Shown: in pieces, positions 44,767 through 53,664 of the stretch
Position numbering within the stretch: position 1 is the first letter of the stretch
How the letters are laid out: the number at the start of each line of letters is the position of its first letter
NCBI RefSeq assembly: GCF_001650875.1
Contig: NZ_LXYI01000089.1
Coordinates: forward strand, 1 to 64,000
Length of the DNA stretch: 64,000 nucleotides
Reading direction: 5' to 3'
Origin: Sulfitobacter sp. EhC04
GTDB taxonomy: Bacteria > Pseudomonadota > Alphaproteobacteria > Rhodobacterales > Rhodobacteraceae
Program-made: the position numbers and the translations under genes
The notes under the pieces: generated by a model
The model's database searches: none
Seen by the model: the letters and a program-made list of their open reading frames with translations, nothing else
Told to the model about the DNA's origin: nothing

Positions 44767-46050
44767 TCAGTTCACGGACAAGCCGAACATCTGCGGCAGC
44801 GTCAGGCTGATCGCGGGCCAATAGACCAGCGCCAGCAGCAGCAGAACCTGCACGGCGATAAAGGGCAGCACGGCATAGGCCAGCCGCCAGTAGTTGAGGT
44901 TTGTCAGGGCCGAAACGACGACAAGGCATTTGCCCAGCGGCGGCGTAATCAGCCCGACACAGAGATTGAAACACAACACGATGCCAAGGTGGATCGGGCT
45001 GATCCCCTGCTCCAGCGCCTGCGGTGCAAAGAGCGGGATGAGCAACGTCAGGGCCACCGGCGTGTCCATGAACATCCCCGCAATCAGGAAAATGACCACA
45101 AGAAAGAACAGGTACTTCGTGCCGGTCAGCCCAAAGGATGCGACCCAATTGGCCAGAGCGCTGGACCATCCCAGTTGTCCGGCCAGATAGCCAAGCACCG
45201 AAATCGCCGCAAGAATGATAAAGATCGTGCCGGTCATCTTGGCGGTCGCCTCGACCGCGTCAAAGATCATCCGCAGGCTCAGCCCCTTGTAGAACTGTCC
45301 CGCCAGCAGCGCGAACATGACCGCGATGGCCGACCCCTCAGTCGGGGTCGCAAGGCCAAACACCAGCGATCCAAGGATCACCACTGGCAGGCACAGGGCC
45401 GGTGCCGCATTCAGCAGGCAGGGCAGGAAGGCCGGCAGATCGTCCGACTTGCCGCCGGGATGCCCTTTGACGTTGGCAATCACCGCGTTCAGCAGCATCA
45501 GGGCCGCAGCCAGCAGCAGCCCCGGCACCACGCCCGCAATGAACAGTGCGGCAACCGACGCCCCGGTCAGGCCGCCATAGATGATCATGATAATGGACGG
45601 CGGGATGATCGGCCCGATCATCGACGAGGCCGCCGTGATGGCCCCTGCGTAATACGGATCATAGCCGCGCGCTTTCATCTCGGGCACAAAAGTCCGCGAC
45701 AAGGCGGCGCTGTCGGCGATGGCCGACCCGGAGATACCGGCAAAGAACACACTGGTCAGAATGTTGACATGACCTAACCCGCCACGGAACCGCCCGACGA
45801 CTGACATGGCAAATTCGATCAGGCTGCGGGTGACCCCTGCCCGGCTCATGATCTCGGCGGTCAGGATGAACAGCGGCATCGCCATGAAGGCGAAGACATC
45901 GAGCTGTGCAAAGATGCGCTGCGGCAGGACGGACAGGAACTGGCTTTTGTCGAGGGCCACAAAAGTCAGCACCGACACCGCCCCCATGAGATATGCAAAG
46001 GCAGTGCCGCTGATCAGCAGGACAACGAAGATGATGGGTATCAGATACAT
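44767..46050 (-). CDS. TRAP transporter large permease (DctM-like)
   Basis: 427 residues from MYLIPIIFVVLLISG. About twelve membrane helices, with family motifs FAGISGSAIADSAALSR, SSMIGPIIPPSIIMIIYG and CVGLITPPLGKCLVV. It starts 5 nt after the amidase stop, so they are co-transcribed. Confidence 0.92.
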   Translation of the reverse strand: MYLIPIIFVVLLISGTAFAYLMGAVSVLTFVALDKSQFLSVLPQRIFAQLDVFAFMAMPLFILTAEIMSRAGVTRSLIEFAMSVVGRFRGGLGHVNILTSVFFAGISGSAIADSAALSRTFVPEMKARGYDPYYAGAITAASSMIGPIIPPSIIMIIYGGLTGASVAALFIAGVVPGLLLAAALMLLNAVIANVKGHPGGKSDDLPAFLPCLLNAAPALCLPVVILGSLVFGLATPTEGSAIAVMFALLAGQFYKGLSLRMIFDAVEATAKMTGTIFIILAAISVLGYLAGQLGWSSALANWVASFGLTGTKYLFFLVVIFLIAGMFMDTPVALTLLIPLFAPQALEQGISPIHLGIVLCFNLCVGLITPPLGKCLVVVSALTNLNYWRLAYAVLPFIAVQVLLLLALVYWPAISLTLPQMFGLSVN

Positions 46051-46054
46051 GGTG

Positions 46055-47584
46055 CTATACTGCCGTTCCCAGGGGGTCCAACCTGGACCGGTCACTGCCG
46101 TTCAGGATCGGCGGATGTGTCACGATGGACCGCAGATCAATATCCGAAGCCGCGAGTCCAGCCATATCCGGGCAAGGTCGGGCCGTTTCAGGATCTGCCG
46201 CGAAAAACATCTCGACTGCCTTGGCCGTCGCCAACAGCGCCTCATCGCTTCGGACAGGCCCGAGCATCTGCAAGCCAAAAGGCATGCCCTGCGGATCGCG
46301 ACCGCAGGGCAGCGTGATCGACGGTCCTCCCGTCAGCGATCCGCGATAGGTCAGGGCCAGCCAACGATAATAGATGCCCATGTGCGCGCCGTCGACTTCC
46401 GTGATGTTCCCTTGAGTCCACGGAAACGGAGAGATCGGCGCAGTGGGCAACAGGATCACGTCATAATCCCGCATGACTGCATTGAACCGGCGCAGAATGC
46501 GCGTCTGTTCTGCATGGGCCCATGCCCGGTCCGCCAGCGACATGGACAGGCCCAGTTCGACATTTGCTGCAATATCGGGGCCAAAGGCAGCGGCATCGGA
46601 TTTGATCGGGTCAGCGAAGGCGGAAACAAAACTCTCGGCCCGCAGGATGTCAAAGCAGCGGTCCATATCCCCGAGCCTCAGATCAACCTCACGGCAGTCC
46701 CGCACATGCGGCGTGATCCTTGCAATCCTTGCGCGGAACGTCGCGCGAATGGATGGATCAACAGGCGTGCCGCCAAAATCCTCGCTGAACCCGATACGCA
46801 GGTCTTTCAGGCTGGCAGCGGGAAGTGTTGCAAACCGGTCAGATGCCGCCTCTGAGGACAACGGATCGTCGGGATCAGCGCCCTGGCATACCCGCAACAT
46901 CAAGACCAGATCATCCACGGTGCGGGCCATCGGGCCAAGCACCGAAATGCCCGACCACCCCAAGGGCCGCGTCGGATGGGCAATGACGTCGACTGAGGGG
47001 CGAAACCCGACAACGCCGCACAGCGCCGCTGGTAATCTCAGCGACCCGCCGGTGTCCGACCCGGTGCAGAGCGGCAAAAGGTTGGCCGCCAGTGCCGCCG
47101 CCGATCCACCCGAAGAGCCGCCACATGTCAGGTTGGCATCAAACGGGTTGCCTGTTGCGCCCCAGACCGGGTTCCGGCTGTTACCGCCTGCCCCGCATTC
47201 AGGCACATTGGTTTTGGCAAGAATGATCGCACCCGCTTCCCGCAGGCGCGCGACCATGGGCAGGTCACCTTGCGGGATATTGGCGCGCATCCGGGGGCTG
47301 CCATGGGTTGTCAGCAACCCCTTGGTATCCTGTAAATCCTTCACGCCTATCGGCAACCCATCGAGCAGCCCCCTGGGCGTTCCAGCCTTCCATCTTGTCG
47401 TGGCCTGCGCCGCCGCGCCGACCGCACGTTCGCTGTCGATCGCTGTCAAAGCGTTCAGCCTGGGGTTCACCTGAGAAATACGCTCAAGACAAGCCGCGAG
47501 ATATTCACTGGGCGTCAGGCTGAGATTCGCAAAGCGATTCAAAACCGCATTGGCCGACAGGGCCATTATTGCGGCACTCCTCAT
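46055..47584 (-). CDS. Amidase (amidase signature family)
   Basis: 509 residues from the ATG at 47584, which overlaps a 14-codon upstream frame; an alternative ATG is at 47566. The Ser-cisSer-Lys triad is visible: Lys in GLPIGVKDLQDTKG, cis-Ser in CGGSSGGSAAA and nucleophile Ser in GSDTGGSLRLPA. It hydrolyses an amide in the cytoplasm. Followed after 5 nt by the TRAP transporter genes, which probably bring in its substrate; preceded by a LysR-type gene read in the same direction. Confidence 0.88.
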   Translation of the reverse strand: MRSAAIMALSANAVLNRFANLSLTPSEYLAACLERISQVNPRLNALTAIDSERAVGAAAQATTRWKAGTPRGLLDGLPIGVKDLQDTKGLLTTHGSPRMRANIPQGDLPMVARLREAGAIILAKTNVPECGAGGNSRNPVWGATGNPFDANLTCGGSSGGSAAALAANLLPLCTGSDTGGSLRLPAALCGVVGFRPSVDVIAHPTRPLGWSGISVLGPMARTVDDLVLMLRVCQGADPDDPLSSEAASDRFATLPAASLKDLRIGFSEDFGGTPVDPSIRATFRARIARITPHVRDCREVDLRLGDMDRCFDILRAESFVSAFADPIKSDAAAFGPDIAANVELGLSMSLADRAWAHAEQTRILRRFNAVMRDYDVILLPTAPISPFPWTQGNITEVDGAHMGIYYRWLALTYRGSLTGGPSITLPCGRDPQGMPFGLQMLGPVRSDEALLATAKAVEMFFAADPETARPCPDMAGLAASDIDLRSIVTHPPILNGSDRSRLDPLGTAV

Positions 47585-47625
47585 TCGCGCGCCCAAGACG
47601 CGTTCAGCGCGATTGAACCAGCCAC
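47581..47625 (-). CDS. Short upstream reading frame coupled to the amidase
   Basis: GTG-started frame of 14 codons (VAGSIALNASWARE) with a strong GGGAGGGG ribosome-binding site 4-5 nt upstream. Its TGA overlaps the amidase ATG (ATGA), so ribosomes could pass directly to the amidase. It may be a leader peptide or only a translational lead-in. Confidence 0.45.
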   Translation of the reverse strand: MAGSIALNASWARE

Positions 47626-47723
47626 GTTACCCCTCCCAAGAAAATGACTTTGGTTATGATACGGCACTTGATACAGGAGAAATATTGAAAATCCGGCCCA
47701 TAACATTAACTAAATGGAATGGT

Positions 47724-48653
47724 TTAGAGATCTTCCGTCGCGATGTGCAGGCACTTGAGGAAAAACGACAATGTGGGGTTTTTCTCGACCTGGTCACTGC
47801 GCCAAAAGCACCTTGCTTCAGACAGCAGGCCGCGCGTATCGATCGGCAGTGTGACGATATCACCCCGCGCCGCGTGGGACTGGGCCAGCCGCTGGGGCAT
47901 CAGCCCCAGTGCGGGGATTGCCTCCAGCAGAGCCAGGTTCAACGTCAACGACAGTGACGCGATTGTGTTGGAGGGCGGTGTCAGCCCGTTCTCGGCAAAT
48001 AGCGCATCGACCGCGCGGCGTGCCACCGAATTGGCCTGCGGCATGAGCCATGGAAAATCCACCAGATCGCGCCATTCCAGATCAATCTGCTTTGCCAGCC
48101 GGTGATTGCGCCCTGCCACAACCACCACCGGTTCGGCAAAAAGGCTCAACTGGTCGATGCCCGGCAACTCCTGCGGCTGCCATATCCGGGCGATCAACAG
48201 ATCCAGCGCACCGGCCTCCAGATCCGGGAAGAGCTCAACGAAATGCCCCTCCTTGATCACGATGTTCGCTTGCGGCGTGCCGCTTTTGAACAATGCGATG
48301 GCACCTGGCAGAAGGATTGGCGCGACCGAGCTGACGACCCCGACAGAAACCGCACCCGATACCCCGCTTGCCATCGCTTCGATATCCAGTGCTGCCCGGT
48401 CGAGCTGACCCAGCGCCTGTTTGGCATGGTCCGCCAGCCGTTGCCCGATCGGGGTCAGGAAAAGTCGATTGCGGTCCCGCGTGACGATGGGAACGCCCAC
48501 GATCTTTTCCAGTTCTGCAATCTGTTTGGAAACTGCGGGCTGCGTAACATTCAGCGCCTCGGACACCCGCGCAACCAGTTTCAATTCGGACAAGGCCGCG
48601 ATAACCCGCAAGTGGCGGATCGTTATGGCCTTCTGGAGCTTGCTGCTTGAAAT
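47724..48653 (-). CDS. LysR-type transcriptional regulator
   Basis: About 309 residues if translation starts at an ATT codon at 48653 (GGGAG 8 nt upstream). No ATG or GTG is in frame after the preceding stop; the TTG at 48611 would remove the first helix (KLQKAITIRHLRVIAAL) that belongs to the LysR DNA-binding domain. The helix-turn-helix continues RVSEALNVTQPAVSKQIAELE. The effector domain follows (SVGVVSSVAPILLPGAI). Reads toward the amidase-TRAP operon and is its likely regulator. Confidence 0.82.
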   Translation of the reverse strand: MSSSKLQKAITIRHLRVIAALSELKLVARVSEALNVTQPAVSKQIAELEKIVGVPIVTRDRNRLFLTPIGQRLADHAKQALGQLDRAALDIEAMASGVSGAVSVGVVSSVAPILLPGAIALFKSGTPQANIVIKEGHFVELFPDLEAGALDLLIARIWQPQELPGIDQLSLFAEPVVVVAGRNHRLAKQIDLEWRDLVDFPWLMPQANSVARRAVDALFAENGLTPPSNTIASLSLTLNLALLEAIPALGLMPQRLAQSHAARGDIVTLPIDTRGLLSEARCFWRSDQVEKNPTLSFFLKCLHIATEDL

Positions 48654-48750
48654 GGCCGGTACTCCCGAGGTCTGATGGCCGGGACAATATCACATCAGCG
48701 CAGCTGCGGTAAGCGGCCCGATGGATGGTGTGGGTGCTTCACTTCTGGAC

Positions 48751-49365
48751 TTACCAAAGGGACTTTTTATACGCCTGATCAAGCACGCTGTCGAACTCCT
48801 CCGCCGTCGCGGACAGCTTTGCATGATCCTTCAATATTTCGCCCAGCGTCGGCATCTCCGACCGCGCGGGCCATGTCTCCGGTGTCCAAAGTTTTGACCG
48901 GATGAACGCCTTGGCGCAATGCATATAAACCTGCCTGACCTTGACAACCATCACCGCCAGGGCGGGCCGGTTGTTGACATGCAATTCGGCGCACAGCTTC
49001 GGATCGACGGTCAGCCGCGCCTCGCCGTTGATCCGCAACGTCTCGTTCATGCCGGGGATCACAAAGATCAGCCCGACGGCTGGATTGTCGATGACGTTTT
49101 CCCATGTATCCAGCCGGTTGTTGCCGGGCCGGTCCGGCAGCGCCAGGGTCGTGTCATCCAGCACTTTGACAAACCCCGGCATGTCGCCCTTGGGGGACAC
49201 ATCCGCATTGCCGTTGCCATCTTGCGACCCGACAAAGACAAAAGGCGACCGCGCGATAAAACGTCGGGCATGTTCGTCGATCAGACGCAGTTCTTTTCGA
49301 ACAGCGACGTCATGGACGTCCTCGAACGCCTCTCTGAGTTGGTCCTTGGAGGTGATGTAATCCAT
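48751..49365 (-). CDS. Pyridoxamine 5'-phosphate oxidase-like flavin-binding protein (MSMEG_1061 type)
   Basis: 204 residues from MDYITSKDQLREAFEDVHD. Split-barrel flavin fold with ARSPFVFVGSQDGNGNADVSPKG, LPDRPGNNRLDTWENVIDNP and GMNETLRINGEARL, typical of the FMN-dependent MSMEG_1061 subfamily. The frame is open upstream to 49590 without sense. Reaction unknown; relatives reduce or bind F420/FMN. No obvious operon partner. Confidence 0.85.
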   Translation of the reverse strand: MDYITSKDQLREAFEDVHDVAVRKELRLIDEHARRFIARSPFVFVGSQDGNGNADVSPKGDMPGFVKVLDDTTLALPDRPGNNRLDTWENVIDNPAVGLIFVIPGMNETLRINGEARLTVDPKLCAELHVNNRPALAVMVVKVRQVYMHCAKAFIRSKLWTPETWPARSEMPTLGEILKDHAKLSATAEEFDSVLDQAYKKSLW

Positions 49366-49460
49366 TGTCCTCTTTCCATAGCGATGACGCTGACCGTTGC
49401 GGGCAAATGAAACTTCGCACTTGCCCGCCAATCCGGTCAACCGATTGAAACGCACAGAGC

Positions 49461-50651
49461 CTAGATTGCCGCGGGTTCCGCCCTGCCCAACAACAATACG
49501 GCAATTGCGGCCAACACAATCAGCATGGAAACAAGGGCAACCACTGCCCAGCCAAACCCGGTGACAACCAACCCGGCCGCAAAAGCGCAAATCGTTGAAA
49601 CAAGCGCGATAAGCGTGTCGTTCAATCCCTGCACGGCAGATTTCTCGGTCTCTCTAACCGCGGCTGCCAACATGCTGGTCGCCCCGATAAATCCGAAGTT
49701 CCAGCCGATGCCAAGCAAGATCAACGACCCGTAAAAATGGGCAGAAGACAGACCCGCCGCAGCACCTATCGCGGCGATCAGCAGGATCACCAGCCCGGAC
49801 ACCGCGATGCGCTCCTTGCCGAACCACTTGATCAGAAAGCCAGTTACAAAGCTTGGCGCGAACATCGCAACGACGTGCCAGCGGATGACATCACCCGCGA
49901 CCGCTTCGGTAAATCCACAGCCCAACATGGCAAGGGGTGTCGGAATCATCATGAAAATCATCACGCCCTGAGAAATCGCTGCAATGCCGATGGCCCGCCG
50001 CACCGGCCTGCGCCGCAGGACGGCGAGCGACGCAAAGCGTCTGGCCCCCGCGACACGGCTTGCACCTGTCGCCGTGGGAATTCGAACAAGGGCAAGCGGC
50101 ACCATGCCAACCACGATGACAGCGGCCAGCGCCACATAAGCACCCGCCAGGGGAATGGGCGCCAGGGAGTCCTTGGCCATGATGAATATCTGCGGCCCGC
50201 CAATCGCGGCCACCAGACCAGAGGTCAACATCAACGAAATCGCCACCGGTTGCCACTCCGGGCTGACCACTTCGGCGGCGGCAAAGCGGAAGTACTGAAA
50301 CGACGACAATGCCGCGCCAAGGATGAAATGCGCCAGGCACAGCAAAACGAAACTGCCCGTGATCAGTGCAGATGCGCCAATCACCGTGCCAACCAGGGCG
50401 AGCAACCCGCCCGTGACAAAGCCGATCCTGCGGCCAAACCGCCCCATCAGCAGGGAAAACGGCGCAGCGGCAAGCATCCCTGCCAGCGTTTGAACAGAGG
50501 CGGGCAATGTGACAAGCGCCGCAGTCGGCGACAGGTGCAACCCCGTCAGCCCGCCCAGAATAAGCAGCATCGGCATCGCAAATCCAAGAACGGTATTGGC
50601 CATCAGAAGGCCGATGAAGTTTCCGTTTCGGTTAAGTCGTGCAACGGGCAT
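49461..50651 (-). CDS. MFS transporter
   Basis: 396 residues, twelve hydrophobic segments, with the MFS loop motif GRFGRRIGFVTGG after helix two and a long cytoplasmic loop in the middle (RIPTATGASRVAGARRF). Probable drug or metabolite exporter. Divergent from a GlxA/AraC regulator with 84 bp between, suggesting that the regulator controls it. Confidence 0.85.
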   Translation of the reverse strand: MPVARLNRNGNFIGLLMANTVLGFAMPMLLILGGLTGLHLSPTAALVTLPASVQTLAGMLAAAPFSLLMGRFGRRIGFVTGGLLALVGTVIGASALITGSFVLLCLAHFILGAALSSFQYFRFAAAEVVSPEWQPVAISLMLTSGLVAAIGGPQIFIMAKDSLAPIPLAGAYVALAAVIVVGMVPLALVRIPTATGASRVAGARRFASLAVLRRRPVRRAIGIAAISQGVMIFMMIPTPLAMLGCGFTEAVAGDVIRWHVVAMFAPSFVTGFLIKWFGKERIAVSGLVILLIAAIGAAAGLSSAHFYGSLILLGIGWNFGFIGATSMLAAAVRETEKSAVQGLNDTLIALVSTICAFAAGLVVTGFGWAVVALVSMLIVLAAIAVLLLGRAEPAAI

Positions 50652-50735
50652 CGGCAGTATTCCTGTTCGGCTGGCTTGACAGGTTCAGCTATACGGGGGA
50701 TCACATATGTCTTAAATGACAATCAGGTATCGAAT

Positions 50736-51692
50736 ATGGACAATCATCACGGCGCCCGAAAAATAGATGTCCTGCTTTTCGACGATATAAACCTGCTGGA
50801 CGCGGCAGGGCCGGTTCAAGCGTTCGAAGCCGCGAATACGGACGGTCGCGCCAGATACCGGACCCGCTATGTATCATTGGACGGGGGGCCGGTGCGCGCA
50901 GGGTGCGGGCTGCGGCTGGTTCCCGATGGCACGCTTTGCGCAGCAGCCAATGGCGCGGACCTGTTGATCCCCGGCGGCGCCGGAGTGGATGCACTGACCG
51001 GCAACCCAGACCTGCACGAAATCATCCGGAAACGTGCCGAGACACAGTATCGCCTGATCTCTGTTTGTTCGGGGGCATTGGTTCTGGCCGCCGCAGGGGT
51101 TCTGAACGGGCTGGCGGCGACAACCCATTGGTCGCGCGAGGAAGACACCCGCACCTATCCCGAAGTTAACTGGGATCTGGACCGCATCAACATCACCCAG
51201 GGCAGGGTTTTTACTTCCGCTGGCGTGACCACCGGCATTGATCTGGCGCTGTCGATCATTCAGGCCGATTGCGGGCCGAAGCTCGCGCTTGCGGTTGCGC
51301 GCGAACTTGTTGTCCAGCTCCGGCGCACGGGCGGGCAAAGCCAATATGCCTTTCATCTCGCCGGACAATTCGCAAAGGGCGAGGCCCTGAGCCAGCTTAT
51401 CGAAAAGGTCGTTGCGACCCCACATCTGGATTGGTCGCTTGATGCGCTGGCCGATGCTGCTGGCATGAACGCACGTACGCTGACCCGCCGCTTCAAGCGC
51501 GACACAGGCGAAACACCTGCGCAATTCGTGGAAAAGGTTCGCGTCGATCACGCCCGCGGCCTGCTGTCGGGAAATATGCCGCTCAAGCAAGTGGCGGTCG
51601 ACAGCGGCTTTGGCGACCTACAACGCCTGAGACGGGCCTTTCAGCGTCAGTTCGGTGTTCAGTTAAGCGACTACCGCAATATGTTCACCTGA
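50736..51692 (+). CDS. GlxA-type AraC family regulator (DJ-1/PfpI-like + HTH)
   Basis: 318 residues from MDNHHGARKIDVLLFDDIN. Residues 9-185 form a DJ-1/glutamine-amidotransferase-like domain with the nucleophile-elbow-like ISVCSGALVLAAAG (Cys) and TTHWSREED; about 215-318 are the AraC double helix-turn-helix (DALADAAGMNARTLTRRFKR, VAVDSGFGDLQRLRRAFQR). Close in layout to GlxA/arginine-catabolism regulators. The frame stays open upstream to 49737, antisense to the MFS gene; that part is not coding. The last gene inside the accessory region. Confidence 0.88.
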   Translation: MDNHHGARKIDVLLFDDINLLDAAGPVQAFEAANTDGRARYRTRYVSLDGGPVRAGCGLRLVPDGTLCAAANGADLLIPGGAGVDALTGNPDLHEIIRKRAETQYRLISVCSGALVLAAAGVLNGLAATTHWSREEDTRTYPEVNWDLDRINITQGRVFTSAGVTTGIDLALSIIQADCGPKLALAVARELVVQLRRTGGQSQYAFHLAGQFAKGEALSQLIEKVVATPHLDWSLDALADAAGMNARTLTRRFKRDTGETPAQFVEKVRVDHARGLLSGNMPLKQVAVDSGFGDLQRLRRAFQRQFGVQLSDYRNMFT

Positions 51693-51766
51693 CCCTGCGC
51701 TGGTGTCACAATTGTATTTGATCTCAAGGCAGTACGCGCGCGGCGGCACTATCGAACAATGGCGGC

Positions 51767-51889
51767 CAGTCGACCCGGCCTGCCGATTTCAGCCGCTGCG
51801 TGCTGTGACCGCGTTTTAGGGCTTTTCATTTTCTCATGCCACATGGATGAAGAGGCATGAACTATCTCAAATTCCTGCGTCTCAACTGG
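51767..51889 (+). repeat. Right boundary repeat: hslU 3' remnant, spacer and intact MFS start
   Basis: Partner of 30638-30760. The first ~44 bp read ...SRCVL-stop in the frame of hslU (where the functional gene reads SRYVL-stop), although no hslU gene is present here; then come the same spacer (TGTGACCGC, then TTTTCATTTTCTCA) and the true MFS start codon at 51857. Left of 51764 similarity to hslU fades. Confidence 0.8.
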
Positions 51890-53074
51890 CTGTTCCTGCT
51901 GGCAGGTTTCCTGCTGACTTTCACGTCGTCTTATGGCCAGACCTATTTTATCTCGCTGTTCGCCGGTGAGATAAAGACCGACTTCGGCCTCAGCGATGGG
52001 CAGTGGGGCGGGATATATACCATTGGCACGACGCTATCCGCCATTGCCATGGTCTGGGCCGGTGTGCTGACAGACCGGTTCCGGGTGCGGGTGCTTGCCT
52101 TGGGCGTCATGCTGGCACTGGCTGCGGCCTGCGTCCTGATGGCTGTGAATACATCCTGGATTCTGCTGGTCCTTGTCATTTTCGCATTGCGTCTGACCGG
52201 GCAGGGGATGATGTCGCAACTGGGCGCGGTGGCGATGGTGCGCTGGTTCGAGGCGACGCGCGGCAAGGCGCTTTCGCTTGCGTCGATGGGCTTTGCTGCC
52301 GGGCAGGCGATCTTGCCGGTCGCGTTTGTCGGGCTCTTTGCCGTGGCGCATTGGCGCAGCCTGTGGGTCTTGGCGGCAGTGCTGGTGATCCTGACAATTC
52401 CTGTCATCATGCTGTTGCTGCGCCAGGAACGCACACCGCAATCAATGGCGGACGAGGCGCAGATTGCCGGGATGAACGGAATCCACTGGACACGGGCGCA
52501 AATGCTGCGGTCTGGGCTGTTCTTTCTGATGATCCCGATGATTGTCGGACCATCTGCCTGGGGCACCGCGCTGTTTTTTCAGCAGGTTCATCTGGTTGAG
52601 GTGAAAGGCTGGCAACTGGTCGCCTTCGTCGCGCTGATGCCGATCTATACCGTGTCTTCCGTCTCGGCCACTTTTGTCTCCGGTTGGGCCATCGACCGCT
52701 TCGGTGTCAGCCGTATCGTCCCGTTCCAGATGCTGCCCTTTGCCGCGTCTTTCGCTGTGCTGGCCTATGCCGATACAATTTTCATGGCCGGGGTCGGATT
52801 GGTCATTTTCGGGTTGGGGCAGGGGATGCAGAGCACGGCGACCTCGACCTTCTGGGCAGAATACTACGGCACGCGCTACATCGGGTCGATCAAATCGGTC
52901 GCCGCCGCCCTGATGGTGTTTGGGTCGGCAATCGGGCCGGGGGTCACGGGCGTGCTGATTGATCTGGGGATCACATTTCCCGAGCAGATGCTGCCGATTT
53001 CCGTCTATTACCTGATCGCCGCCGGGCTCGCGACCTATGGGATCATCAGATATTATCCGACGCTTGGACGCTAA
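51857..53074 (+). CDS. MFS transporter
   Basis: 405 residues, twelve membrane segments, starting MNYLKFLRLNWLFLLAGFLLTF. Motif A-like loop ADRFRVRV equivalent appears as TDRFRVRVLALG; SMGFAAGQAILPV in helix five. Resembles oxalate/formate-antiporter-like or nitrate-type MFS in Rhodobacterales that follow hslU. Substrate unknown. Overlaps the convergent smr gene by 4 nt. The 11 N-terminal codons have a decayed relative at 30728. Confidence 0.88.
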   Translation: MNYLKFLRLNWLFLLAGFLLTFTSSYGQTYFISLFAGEIKTDFGLSDGQWGGIYTIGTTLSAIAMVWAGVLTDRFRVRVLALGVMLALAAACVLMAVNTSWILLVLVIFALRLTGQGMMSQLGAVAMVRWFEATRGKALSLASMGFAAGQAILPVAFVGLFAVAHWRSLWVLAAVLVILTIPVIMLLLRQERTPQSMADEAQIAGMNGIHWTRAQMLRSGLFFLMIPMIVGPSAWGTALFFQQVHLVEVKGWQLVAFVALMPIYTVSSVSATFVSGWAIDRFGVSRIVPFQMLPFAASFAVLAYADTIFMAGVGLVIFGLGQGMQSTATSTFWAEYYGTRYIGSIKSVAAALMVFGSAIGPGVTGVLIDLGITFPEQMLPISVYYLIAAGLATYGIIRYYPTLGR

Positions 53075-53664
53075 CGCTGCCGCCGAAGGTAGACATAATA
53101 AGCACCGCTGCCGCCGTGGCTGATATGTGCCTGTGCGACCTGCAAAACGACAGAAGACAGCGGCGCGGTGGACAGCCATTGCGGAACCTGATGGCGCAGC
53201 ACGCCATATCGCACCGGAATTGGCCCGCCATCGTCCCGTTGCTTGCCCTTGCCGGTGATCACCAGAACCAGTCGCTTGCCGCTGCGATGTGACGACAGGA
53301 TGAAATGGCTGAGCGCGGGATGCGCACGGTCCAGTGTCATGCCGTGCAGGTCGATCCGCCCCTCCGGCCGCAACTTGCCGCGTTTCAGTTTGCCAAAGGA
53401 TTTGTTGTCCATCTGCACCGGTGCCGATCGGAACTGATCGGGCAGGGAAGGCACCAGATTATGGGTGCTGCGGCGCGGCTTTGGCATTGGTTTACCCAGG
53501 ACAGCCGACCGAGCTTTCTTCAGCACAGGTGGTGACGGTGCAGGCGCGTCGATTTCCGGCGTGAAGAGTGATTTCAGGTCCAGCTTTTCGGTGCGATCTG
53601 TCACGCGCCGCCACAGTTCCAGGTCGTCGTCATTCAGCCGTGGTTTCCGGGAACTGCGCTTCAT
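53071..53664 (-). CDS. smrA: Smr domain protein (MutS2-type endonuclease domain)
   Basis: 197 residues. The C-terminal Smr domain has IDLHGMTLDRAHPALSHF, VITGKGKQ and HGGSGAYYVYLRR. Stand-alone Smr proteins are nicking nucleases or RNases involved in DNA repair or ribosome rescue. Overlaps mltA by 4 nt and is read after it. Confidence 0.92.
   Translation of the reverse strand: MKRSSRKPRLNDDDLELWRRVTDRTEKLDLKSLFTPEIDAPAPSPPVLKKARSAVLGKPMPKPRRSTHNLVPSLPDQFRSAPVQMDNKSFGKLKRGKLRPEGRIDLHGMTLDRAHPALSHFILSSHRSGKRLVLVITGKGKQRDDGGPIPVRYGVLRHQVPQWLSTAPLSSVVLQVAQAHISHGGSGAYYVYLRRQR

Noticed and set aside
49737-50735. Plus-strand extension of the GlxA-type regulator to 651 residues
   Set aside because: The upstream part is antisense to the MFS gene and very rich in Arg, Gln and His, typical of a shadow frame; family members start near 50736.
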